The notes beneath the pieces were generated by a model. The model did not search any database. It was not told where the DNA came from and saw nothing but the letters and a program-made list of their open reading frames with translations. The translations under genes and the position numbers were made by a program. Source: Verrucomicrobiota bacterium (GTDB taxonomy: Bacteria; Verrucomicrobiota; Verrucomicrobiia; Opitutales; Opitutaceae). From it: a stretch of 64,000 nucleotides of DNA. The stretch's first letter is position 1; each line of letters begins with the position of its first letter. The DNA is taken from NCBI GenBank assembly GCA_018239845.1, contig JAFEGO010000083.1:1-64000 (forward strand). The letters run 5' to 3'. Shown piece by piece: positions 24,653 to 34,426 of the stretch.

Positions 24653-26023
24653 TTATTTCTTGTCCGCGGGCTTCGGCTTCTCGAGCTGGACCTTCATGCC
24701 GTCCTTCAGCTTGCGGCTGATGGCGGCGTAGCTGCCGGAGACGATTTCGTCGCCGGCCTTCACACCTTTCTTCACCTCGATGTGGGTGTTGTCGGCGATG
24801 CCGGTCTCGACGGCCTGCATCTTCACCTTGTCGCCGACCTTGATGAAGACGACGCGGGCGAGCTTGTCGCGATCGCGGCGGGCCTCGTCGCGCTCGTTCT
24901 TAACTTCGAGGTCGTTGCCGGATTTTTCCTGCGCGGCCTTGGCCTTCTTCTGCTGCATCTCGTCGGCGGTGAGGCCGCCCTCGGCGCGGACGGTGACGCT
25001 CTGGATCGGCACGGCGATGACGTTTTCGACGGTCTGCGTCTCGATGTCAGCCGTGGCGCTCATGCCAGGGCGGAGCTGGATGTCGCGGTCGGAGATGCGG
25101 ATCTTGACGAGGAAGTTGGTGACGGAATCGCTGACCGTGGAAGAGGACTGGGCGGTGGTGCCAGTGGTGGAGCCGTCGGCGGAGCTGCCGATCTCGTGGA
25201 CCTTGCCGGAGAACTTGCGGCCCGGGTAGGCATCGATGCTGATGACGGCCTTGTCGCCGATCTTCACGTTGGGGATGTCGTTCTCGTTGACCTTCACGCG
25301 GAGCTCCATGTTGGAGAGGTCGGCCACGCGCATGATCTCGGTGCCGGCAAAGCTGCCGGTGCCGACGACGCGCTCGCCGATCTCGCTCTCGAGGGCGCTG
25401 ATCGTGCCGTCCATGGGGGCGAAGATGATGGTCTTGGAGAGCTGGTCGCGGACCTGGTTGAGCGAGCCCTCGGTGCGGCGGATCTGTGCGAGGGCGTTGT
25501 CGTAGTTGGCCTGCGCGACCTCGAGGTTGGTCTGGGCGGTCTGGTCGTCGGAGTCGGAGATGAGCTTTTTGCTGAAAAGGTCCGTGGAACGCTTGGCGTC
25601 GTCCTGGGCCTTGAGGAGCTGGGCCTTGGCCTGCACGGCGCTGGCCTTGGCCGCGACGAGGTTGGCCTCCTGCTGCTCGACCTGGGCCTGGTAGGTGTCG
25701 GGACGGATCTTCACGAGGAGGTCGCCCTTCTTGACGCGGCTGCCCTCCTTCGGGGGCATCTCGATGATCTCGCCGGCGACCTCGGGGGAGATCTTCACCT
25801 CGACCTCGGGCTGCACCTTGCCGGTGGCGGTGACGACCTGGGTGATCGTCTTAACAATGGCCTTTTCGGTCGTGACCGGCAGGCCGGTGTCCTGCTTGCC
25901 CTTGGCCTTCACGGCCACGATGGCGAGGATCACGACGAGGGCGACGCCGCCGATGAGAAACCACTTGAGGTTCGATTTCTTCTTGGGCTGGGCAGTGGAG
26001 GAGGAGGCGGGGGCCGGGTTCAT
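24653..26023 (-). CDS. Periplasmic adaptor subunit of efflux ABC transporter, MacA/HlyD-like
   Basis: 456 aa: an N-terminal membrane anchor ([22 protein letters not shown], about 18-40), a split biotinyl-lipoyl domain ([15 protein letters not shown] ... [14 protein letters not shown]) around a long coiled-coil hairpin (about 110-210), then beta-barrel and membrane-proximal domains. A Lys/Glu-rich insertion (about 335-375) is longer than in E. coli MacA. It is the first gene of the efflux operon. It would bridge the permeases to an outer-membrane TolC-like channel not encoded here. Confidence 0.9.
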   Translation of the reverse strand: MNPAPASSSTAQPKKKSNLKWFLIGGVALVVILAIVAVKAKGKQDTGLPVTTEKAIVKTITQVVTATGKVQPEVEVKISPEVAGEIIEMPPKEGSRVKKGDLLVKIRPDTYQAQVEQQEANLVAAKASAVQAKAQLLKAQDDAKRSTDLFSKKLISDSDDQTAQTNLEVAQANYDNALAQIRRTEGSLNQVRDQLSKTIIFAPMDGTISALESEIGERVVGTGSFAGTEIMRVADLSNMELRVKVNENDIPNVKIGDKAVISIDAYPGRKFSGKVHEIGSSADGSTTGTTAQSSSTVSDSVTNFLVKIRISDRDIQLRPGMSATADIETQTVENVIAVPIQSVTVRAEGGLTADEMQQKKAKAAQEKSGNDLEVKNERDEARRDRDKLARVVFIKVGDKVKMQAVETGIADNTHIEVKKGVKAGDEIVSGSYAAISRKLKDGMKVQLEKPKPADKK

Positions 26024-26413
26024 AGATCGGTGGGAGGACGGTTGAATGGAAAAGACTCAAAAAAGGGCGCTGGCTTGGCAAGCAGGCTGCACCCCGGTCG
26101 TCCAAAAACATGCGGAGGGGCCCACAACGACCCCTCCGCACAACACAACTGCTGAACTGCGAACTATGAACGTACCGGAGCAAACCAATCGCCCGGCCGA
26201 GGGAAACGCGTTTGCGACGAAGCGCAGTCCCTTCGCGGTGAAGCGGGGGACGGTGGCGGGCAAACGGCTGACCTGGACAGGCGCTGGCATGCACGGACAA
26301 CACCGGCACGCGGCCCAAAGTTACACGATTTTTTGATGAACGGCCCGCGCGGGGGATAAACGGGGCGCGAAAAGGTGCGCCACGCGGCCCGTCGCCGGGG
26401 ATTTCCACGCCGG
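26024..26413. other. 390-base intergenic region
   Basis: No convincing gene. It holds a perfect TGCGGAGGGG/CCCCTCCGCA hairpin (26111-26120 and 26131-26140), followed on the minus strand by TGTTTTTGG. This could terminate transcripts from the gene at 26414-27175. Bases about 26148-26170 carry a loose tandem word repeat (GCTGAACTGCGAACTATGAAC-like) of the style seen elsewhere in the window. The promoter of the efflux operon must also lie here. Confidence 0.5.
26105..26140 (-). terminator. Candidate terminator downstream of the cysteine-peptidase-like gene
   Basis: 10-bp perfect stem with a 10-base loop and a T5-containing tail on the minus strand. It is about 270 bases from the preceding stop, so the assignment is tentative. 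Confidence 0.4.
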
Positions 26414-27175
26414 TCAGCGCAACCGCAGCGTCCTGCCGCTCGCGAGCGTTGCAGCCGGCCGTTCCAGGCTCGCCAGTTGGACCGGCGGTCGCACGAACGC
26501 CGGCACCCAGCGCGCCTTCGCGACGGCATCGCCGCTGCGCAGCCAGCGCGCCAGGAGCAATGCGTCGCGAGTGAGATCGGCCGCGATTTTCTGCGTCTGC
26601 CCCACCCCGGCGGGATCGAAGACAAACGCCCCGCGCGGCGTCTCATAGGTCAGCAACGTATGTCCCCGGCGTCCCCGGGGCGTGTCGATATAATAGGACA
26701 GCAACCGCGCCGCCCGGATGGATTCCCCGCGCGCGAGCATCGCCTGCAGCGCCGCCACGCTGGCGATGAAGCAGTCGTTGGGCGGGTGTCGCATACCCAC
26801 CGACGGGGCCACCTCTCCTGCCGGTGGGTCCGCCACGATGTCGCGCAGATCCAGCCCCGGCTCGATGGCGCGCAGCAGCGGAGCGAACTCGGCCTTGTCC
26901 GCCGCGAGCCGGTTGGCCTTCAGCGAGAAACTCTGCGTGCCGTCCACATCGGTGTAAAACCACAGGATTCCGGAGAACTCGAAGATCAGCGCGGCAAACT
27001 CGCGCGGATACCCGCTGCGCGCCGCGCGGTTTGTGATGCGCACCACCCGCGACCACGTCGCCGGACCCAGCATCGCCTGCGCCTCGCGCGCATGCGTCAG
27101 TGATGACGGCGACGCCCGCAATCCAGCCGAACCGGCCAGCCACAACGCGAGGAGCAGACGCAGGAGCAATTTCAC
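26414..27175 (-). CDS. Secreted protein with possible papain-like cysteine-peptidase triad
   Basis: 253 aa with a signal peptide (MKLLLRLLLALWLAGSAGLRA). I do not recognise a named family. Cys135 (PPNDCFIASVAAL), His172 (RGHTLLTYE) and Asp187 (GAFVFDPAG) occur in the order and spacing of bacterial transglutaminase-like / C39-like cysteine peptidases: a Cys at the start of a helix, a His on a strand, an Asp on the next strand. It may act on peptides or surface proteins in the periplasm. It stands alone between the efflux operon and the LytTR pair. The triad is inferred by eye. Confidence 0.6.
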   Translation of the reverse strand: MKLLLRLLLALWLAGSAGLRASPSSLTHAREAQAMLGPATWSRVVRITNRAARSGYPREFAALIFEFSGILWFYTDVDGTQSFSLKANRLAADKAEFAPLLRAIEPGLDLRDIVADPPAGEVAPSVGMRHPPNDCFIASVAALQAMLARGESIRAARLLSYYIDTPRGRRGHTLLTYETPRGAFVFDPAGVGQTQKIAADLTRDALLLARWLRSGDAVAKARWVPAFVRPPVQLASLERPAATLASGRTLRLR

Positions 27176-27420
27176 ACCTGCAGAACCGCATCGACCCTGC
27201 CGCAGTTACGGAAATGCGACGAATCCCCGTGTCATAGCGGCGAGTTTCACGAAAAACACGATATGCCATGAAACCGGCTTCCAGAGCCGTCTGCACGGCG
27301 TCCCGTACGCGGACAGATGCGTCCCGATTTCGGCACAAACCATGGCTGCGGCGTCCCCGCCGCAGATCTTTCAGCCCGCTCTGCGGCGAGACGCTGCAGC
27401 CACTACACCCCCGATCCCCT

Positions 27421-28263
27421 TCACAGCGACTGCTTCAGAATCGCCGCGATGCGTTCGTGGTAACCGCGGCTCAGCTTGAGCTTGGTCCCGTCGTGCAGCA
27501 CCACGGCGTACTCGCCGGCGAACGACGGGCTGAGCTTCCGCAGGCGGTCGATGTTCACGATCGTCGAGCGGTGGATGCGCACGAAGCGCTTCGGATCGAG
27601 CCGCGCCTCCAGCCGCGCCATCGTCTCGCGCATGAGGTGCGTCTTCCCCGCGACGTGGAACTTCATGTAGTCGCCCTCCGCCTCGATCCAGTCGATCTCC
27701 TCGGCCTTGAGGAAAAAAATCTCGCCCGAGGATTTCACCAAGATGCGCTCGCTGCCGTCGGCCGCCTTCGGTGCGGCGGGCGCGGCCTGCAGGTAGTCGA
27801 GCAGCTGGGTGAGCCGGCGGTTGACCGCGTCGGCCTCGCGGCTGCGCACCGCCTCCTTGGCCCGCTGGAGCGCCGCGCCGAAGCGCTCGTCGTCGAAGGG
27901 CTTGAGCAGGTAGTCCACTGCGTGCACCTCGAAGGCCCGCAGCGCGTGCTCGTCGTAGGCGGTCACAAACACCACGGCCGGCGCCTGGCCGGGTGCAAGG
28001 CGCGCCAGCGCCTGGAAGCCGTCGCAGTCCGGCATCTGCACATCGAGAAACGCGAGGTCGGGTTTTTCCCGCGCGAGCAATTCCGCGGCCTCGGCGCCGC
28101 CGCCGGCCTCGCCCACGATGTCCACGCCTGCGTCGCGTTCGAGCAGCAGCCGCACGCCGCGCCGGGCCGCGGGCTCGTCGTCGATGATGACGGTGCGGAT
28201 GCGGCGGCCCATGGGCGGATTGGAGGGAATCCCCGCGGGGGCGGAGTCGGTAAAAGTCTTCAT
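27421..28263 (-). CDS. LytTR family response regulator
   Basis: 280 aa. The receiver domain (about 22-135) has VIIDDEPAARRG, phospho-acceptor Asp in FLDVQMPDCDGF, and the switch Lys in YLLKPF. The LytTR DNA-binding domain (about 175-275) has WIEAEGDYMKFHV and RFVRIHRSTIVNIDRL. The ATG overlaps the kinase stop codon by four bases (ATGA), which fixes the start and shows translational coupling. Targets are unknown; LytTR regulators often control envelope or secreted functions. Confidence 0.93.
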   Translation of the reverse strand: MKTFTDSAPAGIPSNPPMGRRIRTVIIDDEPAARRGVRLLLERDAGVDIVGEAGGGAEAAELLAREKPDLAFLDVQMPDCDGFQALARLAPGQAPAVVFVTAYDEHALRAFEVHAVDYLLKPFDDERFGAALQRAKEAVRSREADAVNRRLTQLLDYLQAAPAAPKAADGSERILVKSSGEIFFLKAEEIDWIEAEGDYMKFHVAGKTHLMRETMARLEARLDPKRFVRIHRSTIVNIDRLRKLSPSFAGEYAVVLHDGTKLKLSRGYHERIAAILKQSL

Positions 28264-29387
28264 GTGCGGAGGGGAATGAGGATTTGCGCGCAGGCGCCGC
28301 GGCCGGGCTCGCTGCGGAGCGAGAAGTGGCCGTTGGCGCCGTAAATCTTGGCGATGCGTTCGCGGGTGTTGGAGAGGCCGATGCCCTCCTTGGTGCGGCC
28401 TGCACCGCCGGCCAGACCAGGACCGTCGTCGCTCACCTCGAGCCGCAGCCTCGCGTCGCTCACGCGGCCGCGCACGGTTACGCGGCCCGGACCGGCCTTC
28501 GGTGCGATGCCGTGCATGATCGCGTTTTCGACCAAGGGTTGGAGGATGAGATTGGGGATGCGCGCCTCCCACGCCTCGGGCGCGATGTCGATGGTCACCG
28601 CGAGCCGGTCGGAGAAGCGCGCCTTCTGGATCTCGAGGTATTTCTCCAGGAAATCCATCTCCTGCCGCAGCGTCACCTCGGGCACGCCGGTGTTGTCGAG
28701 CGACATGCGCAGGAGCGAGCTGAGGCGCGCGAGCAGCTTCACCGCCTCGTCGTTGCGCCCCTCGCGCACGAGCACGGCGATGGTGTTCATCGTATTGAAG
28801 AGGAAGTGCGGGTGCATCTGCTGGCGCAGGGCCTGCAGCTCGGTCTCGATCAGGCGCGCCTCGAGCTGTGCAGCCTTCAGCTCCTCGCTCTTGTAGCGCC
28901 GGTAGATCTCGAGGCTGTAGCCGAAGGCCAGCACGCCCCAGTAGTACGCGATGTCGATGAGGTTCCGCCCGTAGAAGTTGGCCAGCGTAAACGCCCAGAA
29001 ATCCGTGGCGGCCTTGTCCCAGAGCAGCCAGATCGAGAACACGCGCCCGAGGTAATAGATCGCCATCACCGCAAAGCTCGCCGCGAGGTGAAAAGCCAGG
29101 CCGCCCATCCAGCGGCCCGCACTCAGCGGCACCTTTTCCCGCAGCCGCAAAATGAACGGCGCCAGCAGCGCCCACACCAACACCCGCCCGAAGTTCGTGA
29201 TCGCGAGGTCAATGAGGTCGATGTAGCTCGTCTCCACCCGGTAGTTGAAATAAAGCTCCAGCGTGAGCAAGAGGCCCGCAAAGACCCAGATGCCGACCAC
29301 GATCCAGAATTTTGCCCAGCGGCTGTACATGACGTTGCGGCGCTTTTTCGCCTCCGGGTGAAGTGACTCAAGCGATTTGTGCGGCAT
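28260..29387 (-). CDS. LytS/YehU family sensor histidine kinase
   Basis: 375 aa. Four hydrophobic segments in the first ~160 residues form the membrane sensor. A linker coiled coil follows (EELKAAQLEARLIETELQALRQQ), then the His_kinase box with QMHPHFLFNTMNTIAVL, and a HATPase domain (VENAIMHGI, DDGPGL, GIGLSNTRERI). It forms a two-component operon with the LytTR regulator. Length and layout are normal for the family. Confidence 0.93.
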   Translation of the reverse strand: MPHKSLESLHPEAKKRRNVMYSRWAKFWIVVGIWVFAGLLLTLELYFNYRVETSYIDLIDLAITNFGRVLVWALLAPFILRLREKVPLSAGRWMGGLAFHLAASFAVMAIYYLGRVFSIWLLWDKAATDFWAFTLANFYGRNLIDIAYYWGVLAFGYSLEIYRRYKSEELKAAQLEARLIETELQALRQQMHPHFLFNTMNTIAVLVREGRNDEAVKLLARLSSLLRMSLDNTGVPEVTLRQEMDFLEKYLEIQKARFSDRLAVTIDIAPEAWEARIPNLILQPLVENAIMHGIAPKAGPGRVTVRGRVSDARLRLEVSDDGPGLAGGAGRTKEGIGLSNTRERIAKIYGANGHFSLRSEPGRGACAQILIPLRT

Positions 29388-29512
29388 GGGGCGCTGCCCG
29401 GGTCATAATTGCGACGAACGGGCCTTTTTCCGCGACGAAAACCGAATCACCCGCCCGCACCACGCCATTTGGATGGGCGGTGCCGCATGCAGGCCGGCCG
29501 GCGCCCCGCCGC

Positions 29513-30499
29513 TCAAATCCGCCCGACCGGCGCAAAGCGCGCGACGTCGATCGCCGCGTCAAAAGCCACGCCTTCGGTCAGGTGATTGAGCCACTGCCGC
29601 GCCAACAGCGGGGCCAGCAGCGCACCCTTGGCGCCGAGGCCGTTGATCACGCCGTGCCGCGGGTCGCCCGGCCAGCGGCCCGCGACCGGATGCTTGTCCG
29701 GGAGATTCACCCGCACGCCGGCCTCATGGGCGGTCACGCGAAAATCCTTTGCTCCCAGTTCCCGCGCGCTCGCCTCCAGCAGCGCGCGCGCCGCCGCGGT
29801 CGGCGTGGCGTCCGTCGCGCCCGGCTCGTGCGTCGCGCCGACCTTCGCCTCCCCCGGCCCCACCGGCAGCAGCCAGTGCCCCGAATTGACGATCACCTCC
29901 GGGTCCAGGCCATCGGTCGCCAGCGTCAGGATCTCCCCTTTCGAAAACTTCCACGGCACGCCGCCGCCCCGCGCGCCGGTCGCACCCGTGCAATCAATCA
30001 CGAGTCCGTGCGCCGCGAGGGCGGTCGCGACCTCCGCGCGCTCCTCGCGCAGCCAGCCCTTCGCCCGCCAGCGCGCCCGTGCCGCCGTGAGCAGCACCCC
30101 CGTATCCACACGCGCCGCACCTCCGATCCAAAACCCCGAGTCGTCGCTATCGCCCGCAAACGGCGCAAGCTCTCCCCTCGCCTGCTTCTCCCTAAAAATC
30201 CGCCGCTCGCGCTCGTCGCGAAACAACCGCCGCACGCGCATCGCGCGCCACACGCTCACGCCGAGCTCGGCCTCCAGCGCGCGGTACGTCGCCTCGGCCA
30301 GCGGCCGCAGCGCGTCGATCCGCCAGCTCTTCACCAACCGCCGGCCCGTGATCGGATTGATGATCCCCGCCGCCACGCGCGACGAGGCTGACGCGTGCCC
30401 CGCGTCCACCATTACAAACGGTATTCCAGCACGCTCCAGTTCCCACGCCAGCAGCGTGCCGGCGAGCCCCTGGCCGAGGATGCAGACGTCCGGGCGCAC
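29513..30499 (-). CDS. FAD-dependent oxidoreductase, DAO/MnmC-C-like
   Basis: 328 aa from a GTG start at 30499, which overlaps by one base the TAG stop of the glucokinase gene (TAGTG). No ATG is available nearby. The N-terminus CILGQGLAGTLLAWELERAG is the FAD-binding Rossmann GxGxxG; GVRVNLPDKHPVAG and GVINGLGAKGALLAPLLA are the C-terminal FAD contacts of the D-amino-acid oxidase superfamily. It most resembles the amine-oxidising lobe of MnmC. The substrate is unknown. It is translationally coupled to the upstream glucokinase. Confidence 0.8.
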   Translation of the reverse strand: MRPDVCILGQGLAGTLLAWELERAGIPFVMVDAGHASASSRVAAGIINPITGRRLVKSWRIDALRPLAEATYRALEAELGVSVWRAMRVRRLFRDERERRIFREKQARGELAPFAGDSDDSGFWIGGAARVDTGVLLTAARARWRAKGWLREERAEVATALAAHGLVIDCTGATGARGGGVPWKFSKGEILTLATDGLDPEVIVNSGHWLLPVGPGEAKVGATHEPGATDATPTAAARALLEASARELGAKDFRVTAHEAGVRVNLPDKHPVAGRWPGDPRHGVINGLGAKGALLAPLLARQWLNHLTEGVAFDAAIDVARFAPVGRI

Positions 30500-31236
30500 T
30501 AGCGCGCGGTTTCCGCCGCCCAAGTGGCGGCGCCGACGATGCCGGCCTCGTTGAGCATCTGCGCCGGCACCATGCGCGCGCGGGGCTTCACGTGACGGAA
30601 AAACTTGTCGCTCTTCGCGCTGATGCCGCCGCCGATGATGATCAGTTCCGGCCAGAGCATGGCTTCCAGCGTGTGGATGTAGTCGCCCAGTTCCTTGCCC
30701 CAGTCCTTCCAAGAGAGGTCGCGCCGCTTCCGCGCCGCTGCCGACACGAAGTGCTCCGCCGACTTGCCGTGCAACGGCAGGTGGCCGAACTCGCACGGGA
30801 TCACCATGCCGCGGTACGCCAGCGCCGAGCCGATGCCCGTGCCGAGGGTGAGAATGAGCGCCTTGCCCTCGAAGCCGCGGCCGGCGCCGAGCTTCATCTC
30901 CGCCAGCGCCGCCGCCGCCGCGTCGTTGGTGAGCGCCACGCGCAGGCCCGTCGCCTTGCTGAAAAGCTTCACCCCATCGCAGCCGATGAACTTCGGATGC
31001 AGGTTGGCCGAGGTGAGGATGCGCGGGCCGTGGATGACGCCGGGAAAGCCGATGCCGATGGGGCCGCGCCACTTGAAGTGCGCCGCGATCTCCGCGACGC
31101 CCTTCGCCATCGCGGCGGGCGTGATGACCTCCGGGGTCTCGATGCGAAAGCGCTCCGCGAGCAGCTCGCCGGTTGCCGTGTCCACCGGCGCGCCCTTGAG
31201 GGCCGAGCCGCCGATATCGATGCCTAGGGTTTTCAT
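30499..31236 (-). CDS. ppgK: Polyphosphate glucokinase, ROK family
   Basis: 245 aa ROK kinase. [11 protein letters not shown] is the first phosphate motif, GIGFPGVI and [12 protein letters not shown] contain the sugar-binding and catalytic Asp, and [15 protein letters not shown] is the second phosphate motif. The lack of the ROK zinc site and the length of ~245 aa point to the PpgK branch, which phosphorylates glucose with polyphosphate (and often ATP) in the cytoplasm. Phosphate-donor choice is inferred. It is followed by the FAD oxidoreductase with a 1-base overlap. Confidence 0.85.
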   Translation of the reverse strand: MKTLGIDIGGSALKGAPVDTATGELLAERFRIETPEVITPAAMAKGVAEIAAHFKWRGPIGIGFPGVIHGPRILTSANLHPKFIGCDGVKLFSKATGLRVALTNDAAAAALAEMKLGAGRGFEGKALILTLGTGIGSALAYRGMVIPCEFGHLPLHGKSAEHFVSAAARKRRDLSWKDWGKELGDYIHTLEAMLWPELIIIGGGISAKSDKFFRHVKPRARMVPAQMLNEAGIVGAATWAAETAR

Positions 31237-31311
31237 CGTGTCCGCCGTTTACAAAGGCTGCGCCCGCGCGACGCGAGCAAACGATGCGTCACCGCCGCGA
31301 TTATTCGCCCG

Positions 31312-31794
31312 TCAGTTCTGGCACGCGCCGTCCGGGCCGTGGGCGTGGCCGTGGCGGAGCTCCTCCGCCGTCGCGGTGCGCGCGGAGACAATCTCGACGT
31401 CAAAGGTCAGGTCGACGCCGGCGAGGGGGTGGTTCGCATCGAGAGTGACTTCGTCGCCGTCGATCGATACCACGGTCACGATCGGCGCCTGCCGGTCCGG
31501 GCCCGTCTGAAACTGGTCGCCGACCTTCAGCTCGTCGCCGACCGGCAGGAGCCCGCGCTTCACGCGCTGCACCTGGCCGGGGTCAAATTCACCGTAGGCC
31601 TTCGCCGCCAGCACCGTCACCGCGCGCTTCACGCCCGCCGCCGCATCGCGCAGCTGCTCGTCGAGCCCTTCGATGATCTGGCCGCCGCCCTCCAGATAGG
31701 TGATGGGCTCGGCGCCCGCCGACGTGTCGAGCACGCGACCCGAGGGATCGCGGAGCGTGTAGTGAAAGGTGACGATGCGGGGAGAAGAGCCCAT
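31312..31794 (-). CDS. FKBP-type peptidyl-prolyl isomerase, SlyD-like
   Basis: 160 aa. It has the FKBP N-terminal strand (VTFHYTLRDPSGRVLDTS) and YLEGGGQIIEGLDEQL. An IF (insert-in-flap) domain follows (about 70-125; YGEFDPGQVQ), then DANHPLAGVDLTFDVEIV, as in SlyD. The C-terminus has only a short HGHAHG metal-binding tail, unlike the long His/Cys tail of E. coli SlyD. It catalyses prolyl isomerisation and may act as a chaperone or bind nickel. I chose the Met of MGSSPRIV over an upstream ATG. Confidence 0.9.
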   Translation of the reverse strand: MGSSPRIVTFHYTLRDPSGRVLDTSAGAEPITYLEGGGQIIEGLDEQLRDAAAGVKRAVTVLAAKAYGEFDPGQVQRVKRGLLPVGDELKVGDQFQTGPDRQAPIVTVVSIDGDEVTLDANHPLAGVDLTFDVEIVSARTATAEELRHGHAHGPDGACQN

Positions 31795-31861
31795 GCGACC
31801 AGTGGTATGCACCGCCCCGGAAGTAACAAGGCCGTTTCCCAAATAATCCCCGCGCCCCGCC

Positions 31862-34387
31862 TCACGTCTCCTGCCGCAGCACTTGCAGCGGCGGGTGGTC
31901 CGCCACGCCGCGATTCGTCAGGAGGCCCGTGAGCACGGTCACCGCCGCGGCTGCGCACCCGGCGATCAGCAGGGTCAGCGGCGCGAACACCACGGTCGTC
32001 TTGAAGACAAACGCCGCCAGCAGCGCATTGGCCAGCAGCGCCAGCAGCCCGCCCGTGACCGCCGCCAGCACGCCGAGCACGGTGTACTCCACGAGCAGCA
32101 TTTGCTGCAGCTGGCGCCGAGTCGCGCCGAGCGTGCGCAGCAGCACCGTCTCCCGGATGCGCTGGTAGCGCCCGGTCAGCACCGCCCCCGCCAGCACGAT
32201 CACGCCCGTGACCACGGTGAACGCCGCCATGAATGTGATCACAAACGCCACCTTCGAAAATATGCCGTCGAAGGTCTGCAGGATCAGCGCAAGGTCGAAG
32301 GCCGAGATGCTGGGCATCTCGCGCCCCACCGCCTGCTGCAGGTGGGCCGACTCCGCCGGCGAGTTGGCGTGCACCGCGGCCATGTAGGTCTTCGGCGCCG
32401 CCTCCAGCACGCCCTCGGGAAACATGATGAAGAAATTCGGCTGCATGCGCTGCCACTCCACCTGCCGCAGGCTGCCCACCACCGCCTCCACCGGCACGCC
32501 TTGCACGTCAAACGTCAGGTCGTCGCCCAGCTTGATCTGCAGATCCTTCGCCAGTCCTTCCTCGACCGACACCGGCACGCGCGCCGTGCCCGGCGCCACG
32601 CGGCCCGTAAATGTGCCCGCAGTGAGTTTCTCCGTGTTGCTCAGCTCACTGCGGTAGCTCGACCGGTAGTCGCGCCGCAGCGTCCACTCGGGCACGCCTG
32701 ACTTTTTGTCGCGCAGGATCTCCTCCGCCGTGCGGTCCTTCACCTTCGCCAGCTTCATCGCCACGATCGGCGCCTGCGCGAGGAGTGGCGTGCCGTTCTG
32801 CCGCGCCAACTCCGCGAGCCGCGCGATCTGGTCGTCCTGCACGTCGAAAAAGATGAGGTTGGGCCGCGACTCGCCGCCGATGCCCGTGATCTTCGCGATG
32901 AGCGTCGCGCGCGTCAGCAGGAGCGTGAGCATCAGAAACGTCCCGAGCCCCAGCGACAGCAGCAGCAGCACGGTGCGGTTGTTCGGCCGGTGCAGGTTGG
33001 CGAGACCCTGCCGCCACGCGTAAGGCAGCGTGCGCTTGGGCGCAAAGCGTTTCGCCGCCCACGCCACGAGCCACGCCACGCCGGCCAGCGCGCCAAACCC
33101 GAGCGCCATCATGGCGGCGAAGCCCAATCCCGTTTTCCAATGGCCCGTCTGCAAAATGGCGAAGCCCGTCACCGCCGCCGCGATGCCCGCGTACAGCCAG
33201 CCGCGCAGCGGATCCGGCCCCGTGGCCTCGCCCTGCGCCGAGCGGATCGCGAGCAACGGCGACACCCGACGCACGGTTAGCAACGGCAGCAGCGTGAAGA
33301 GCACGCAGATCACGAGCCCCGCCCCCGCGCCCTTGGCCACCGCCGCCCACGAGATGAACAGCTCCACCTGGAACGGCATGAAGTCCTTCAGCACGGCCGG
33401 CAGCACCAGCTGCACCCCGATGCCCGCCGCCGCGCCGAGCACCGCGCCGAGCAGTCCGATGAAAAACCCCTGCACGAGGTAGATCGCAAAGCTCTCCCAC
33501 GCGCTGGCGCCGAGGCAGCGCAGCACCGCCACCGTCGCGATCTTTTGGCGGATATAAACGTGCATCGCGCTCGCCACGCCCACCGCGCCGAGAAACAGCG
33601 CGACAAATCCCACGAGACTCAAAAACGAATACACGTCTTTCAGATTCTGCCCGAGGTCGCGCTTGCGCTCTTCCACCGTCGCGATCTGGAACCGCTCGTC
33701 CTTGAATTTTTCCCTCAGCTCTTTTGCCAGCAGCTCCGCGTCGTGTCCCGGCGGCAGCTTGAAGTGCGCCCGCTGCGTCACGAAGCCCTGCCGCTTGGTC
33801 AGACCCGTCGCTTCCAGCGAGGCTGGCGAAATATAGACGCGCGGTGAAAACATCGACACCACGGCCGACTCGCCCGGGATTTTCTTCAGTGCCCCCGCCA
33901 CGGTGAAGGTCCCCTGCCCCAGCTTCACTTCGTCGCCCACCTGCACGCCGAACTGCACGAGGATCGTCTCCTCCAGCAGCGCGTAGTTGCCCGTGCCCAG
34001 CTTCGCCATCGCGTCGGCGGGCGCCGTGACGAGCTCGCCGTAAAACGGGAAATTACCCTCCAGGGTCCGCACCTGCACGAACCGCCGCTGGTCGCCCCGC
34101 GTGGGAAACGTCGCCATCGAGGTCAGCGAAATCTCCCGCGCCATCTCTCCCGGCACCGCATGAAACACCTTGAGCGCCTCCGGCGAAAACGGCCGGCGGG
34201 ACGTCACCGTGAGGTCCGACCCCAGCAGCGACTTGGTCTGCAGTTCGACGGTGCGCTGGAGATTGTCGCCGAGCGAAGCGATGCCCACGAGCGCCGCGAT
34301 CCCGAGCACGACCGACAGCGACACCAGCACGAGCCGCCGCCGCGAAGCCCGCGAATCCCGCCAAGCCATTTTAAAGATGAAGTTCAT
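31862..34387 (-). CDS. ABC transporter permease, YbbP-like (FtsX superfamily)
   Basis: An 841-aa membrane protein with two FtsX-type modules. TM1 is near 15-40 and a periplasmic domain follows. Three helices with AVGVASAMHVYIRQKIATVAVLRCLGAS come next, then a second pair of modules ending in RIRETVLLRTLGATRRQLQQMLLVEY. This matches YbbP, the permease of the YbbA-YbbP exporter. The ATPase gene lies upstream on the same strand but is separated by the GxxExxY element. The start MNFIFKMAWRD was chosen over an upstream ATG within the repeat. Substrate unknown. Confidence 0.9.
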   Translation of the reverse strand: MNFIFKMAWRDSRASRRRLVLVSLSVVLGIAALVGIASLGDNLQRTVELQTKSLLGSDLTVTSRRPFSPEALKVFHAVPGEMAREISLTSMATFPTRGDQRRFVQVRTLEGNFPFYGELVTAPADAMAKLGTGNYALLEETILVQFGVQVGDEVKLGQGTFTVAGALKKIPGESAVVSMFSPRVYISPASLEATGLTKRQGFVTQRAHFKLPPGHDAELLAKELREKFKDERFQIATVEERKRDLGQNLKDVYSFLSLVGFVALFLGAVGVASAMHVYIRQKIATVAVLRCLGASAWESFAIYLVQGFFIGLLGAVLGAAAGIGVQLVLPAVLKDFMPFQVELFISWAAVAKGAGAGLVICVLFTLLPLLTVRRVSPLLAIRSAQGEATGPDPLRGWLYAGIAAAVTGFAILQTGHWKTGLGFAAMMALGFGALAGVAWLVAWAAKRFAPKRTLPYAWRQGLANLHRPNNRTVLLLLSLGLGTFLMLTLLLTRATLIAKITGIGGESRPNLIFFDVQDDQIARLAELARQNGTPLLAQAPIVAMKLAKVKDRTAEEILRDKKSGVPEWTLRRDYRSSYRSELSNTEKLTAGTFTGRVAPGTARVPVSVEEGLAKDLQIKLGDDLTFDVQGVPVEAVVGSLRQVEWQRMQPNFFIMFPEGVLEAAPKTYMAAVHANSPAESAHLQQAVGREMPSISAFDLALILQTFDGIFSKVAFVITFMAAFTVVTGVIVLAGAVLTGRYQRIRETVLLRTLGATRRQLQQMLLVEYTVLGVLAAVTGGLLALLANALLAAFVFKTTVVFAPLTLLIAGCAAAAVTVLTGLLTNRGVADHPPLQVLRQET

Positions 34388-34395
34388 GAAGAGGT

Positions 34396-34423
34396 GCCCA
34401 CGGAACACACGGAAGACACGGAA
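34396..34423 (-). repeat. 28-base repeat of TTCCGTGTN units, left end of GxxExxY element
   Basis: Inverted copy of the repeat at 34811-34838 (27 of 28 bases identical) and exact inverted copy of the one at 35640-35667. It comprises three 9-base units TTCCGTGT[CG] ending in GGGC. It ends 9 bases before the permease start codon. Confidence 0.85.
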
Positions 34424-34426
34424 AAA

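Noticed and set aside
26046..26336. 96-codon plus-strand frame in the efflux upstream region
   Set aside because: Includes a hairpin and word repeat, no protein-like pattern.
27346..27365. CTGCGGCG/CGCCGCAG hairpin as terminator of the LytTR operon
   Set aside because: Perfect 8-bp stem, but on the minus strand no U-run follows; kept only as a possible structure.
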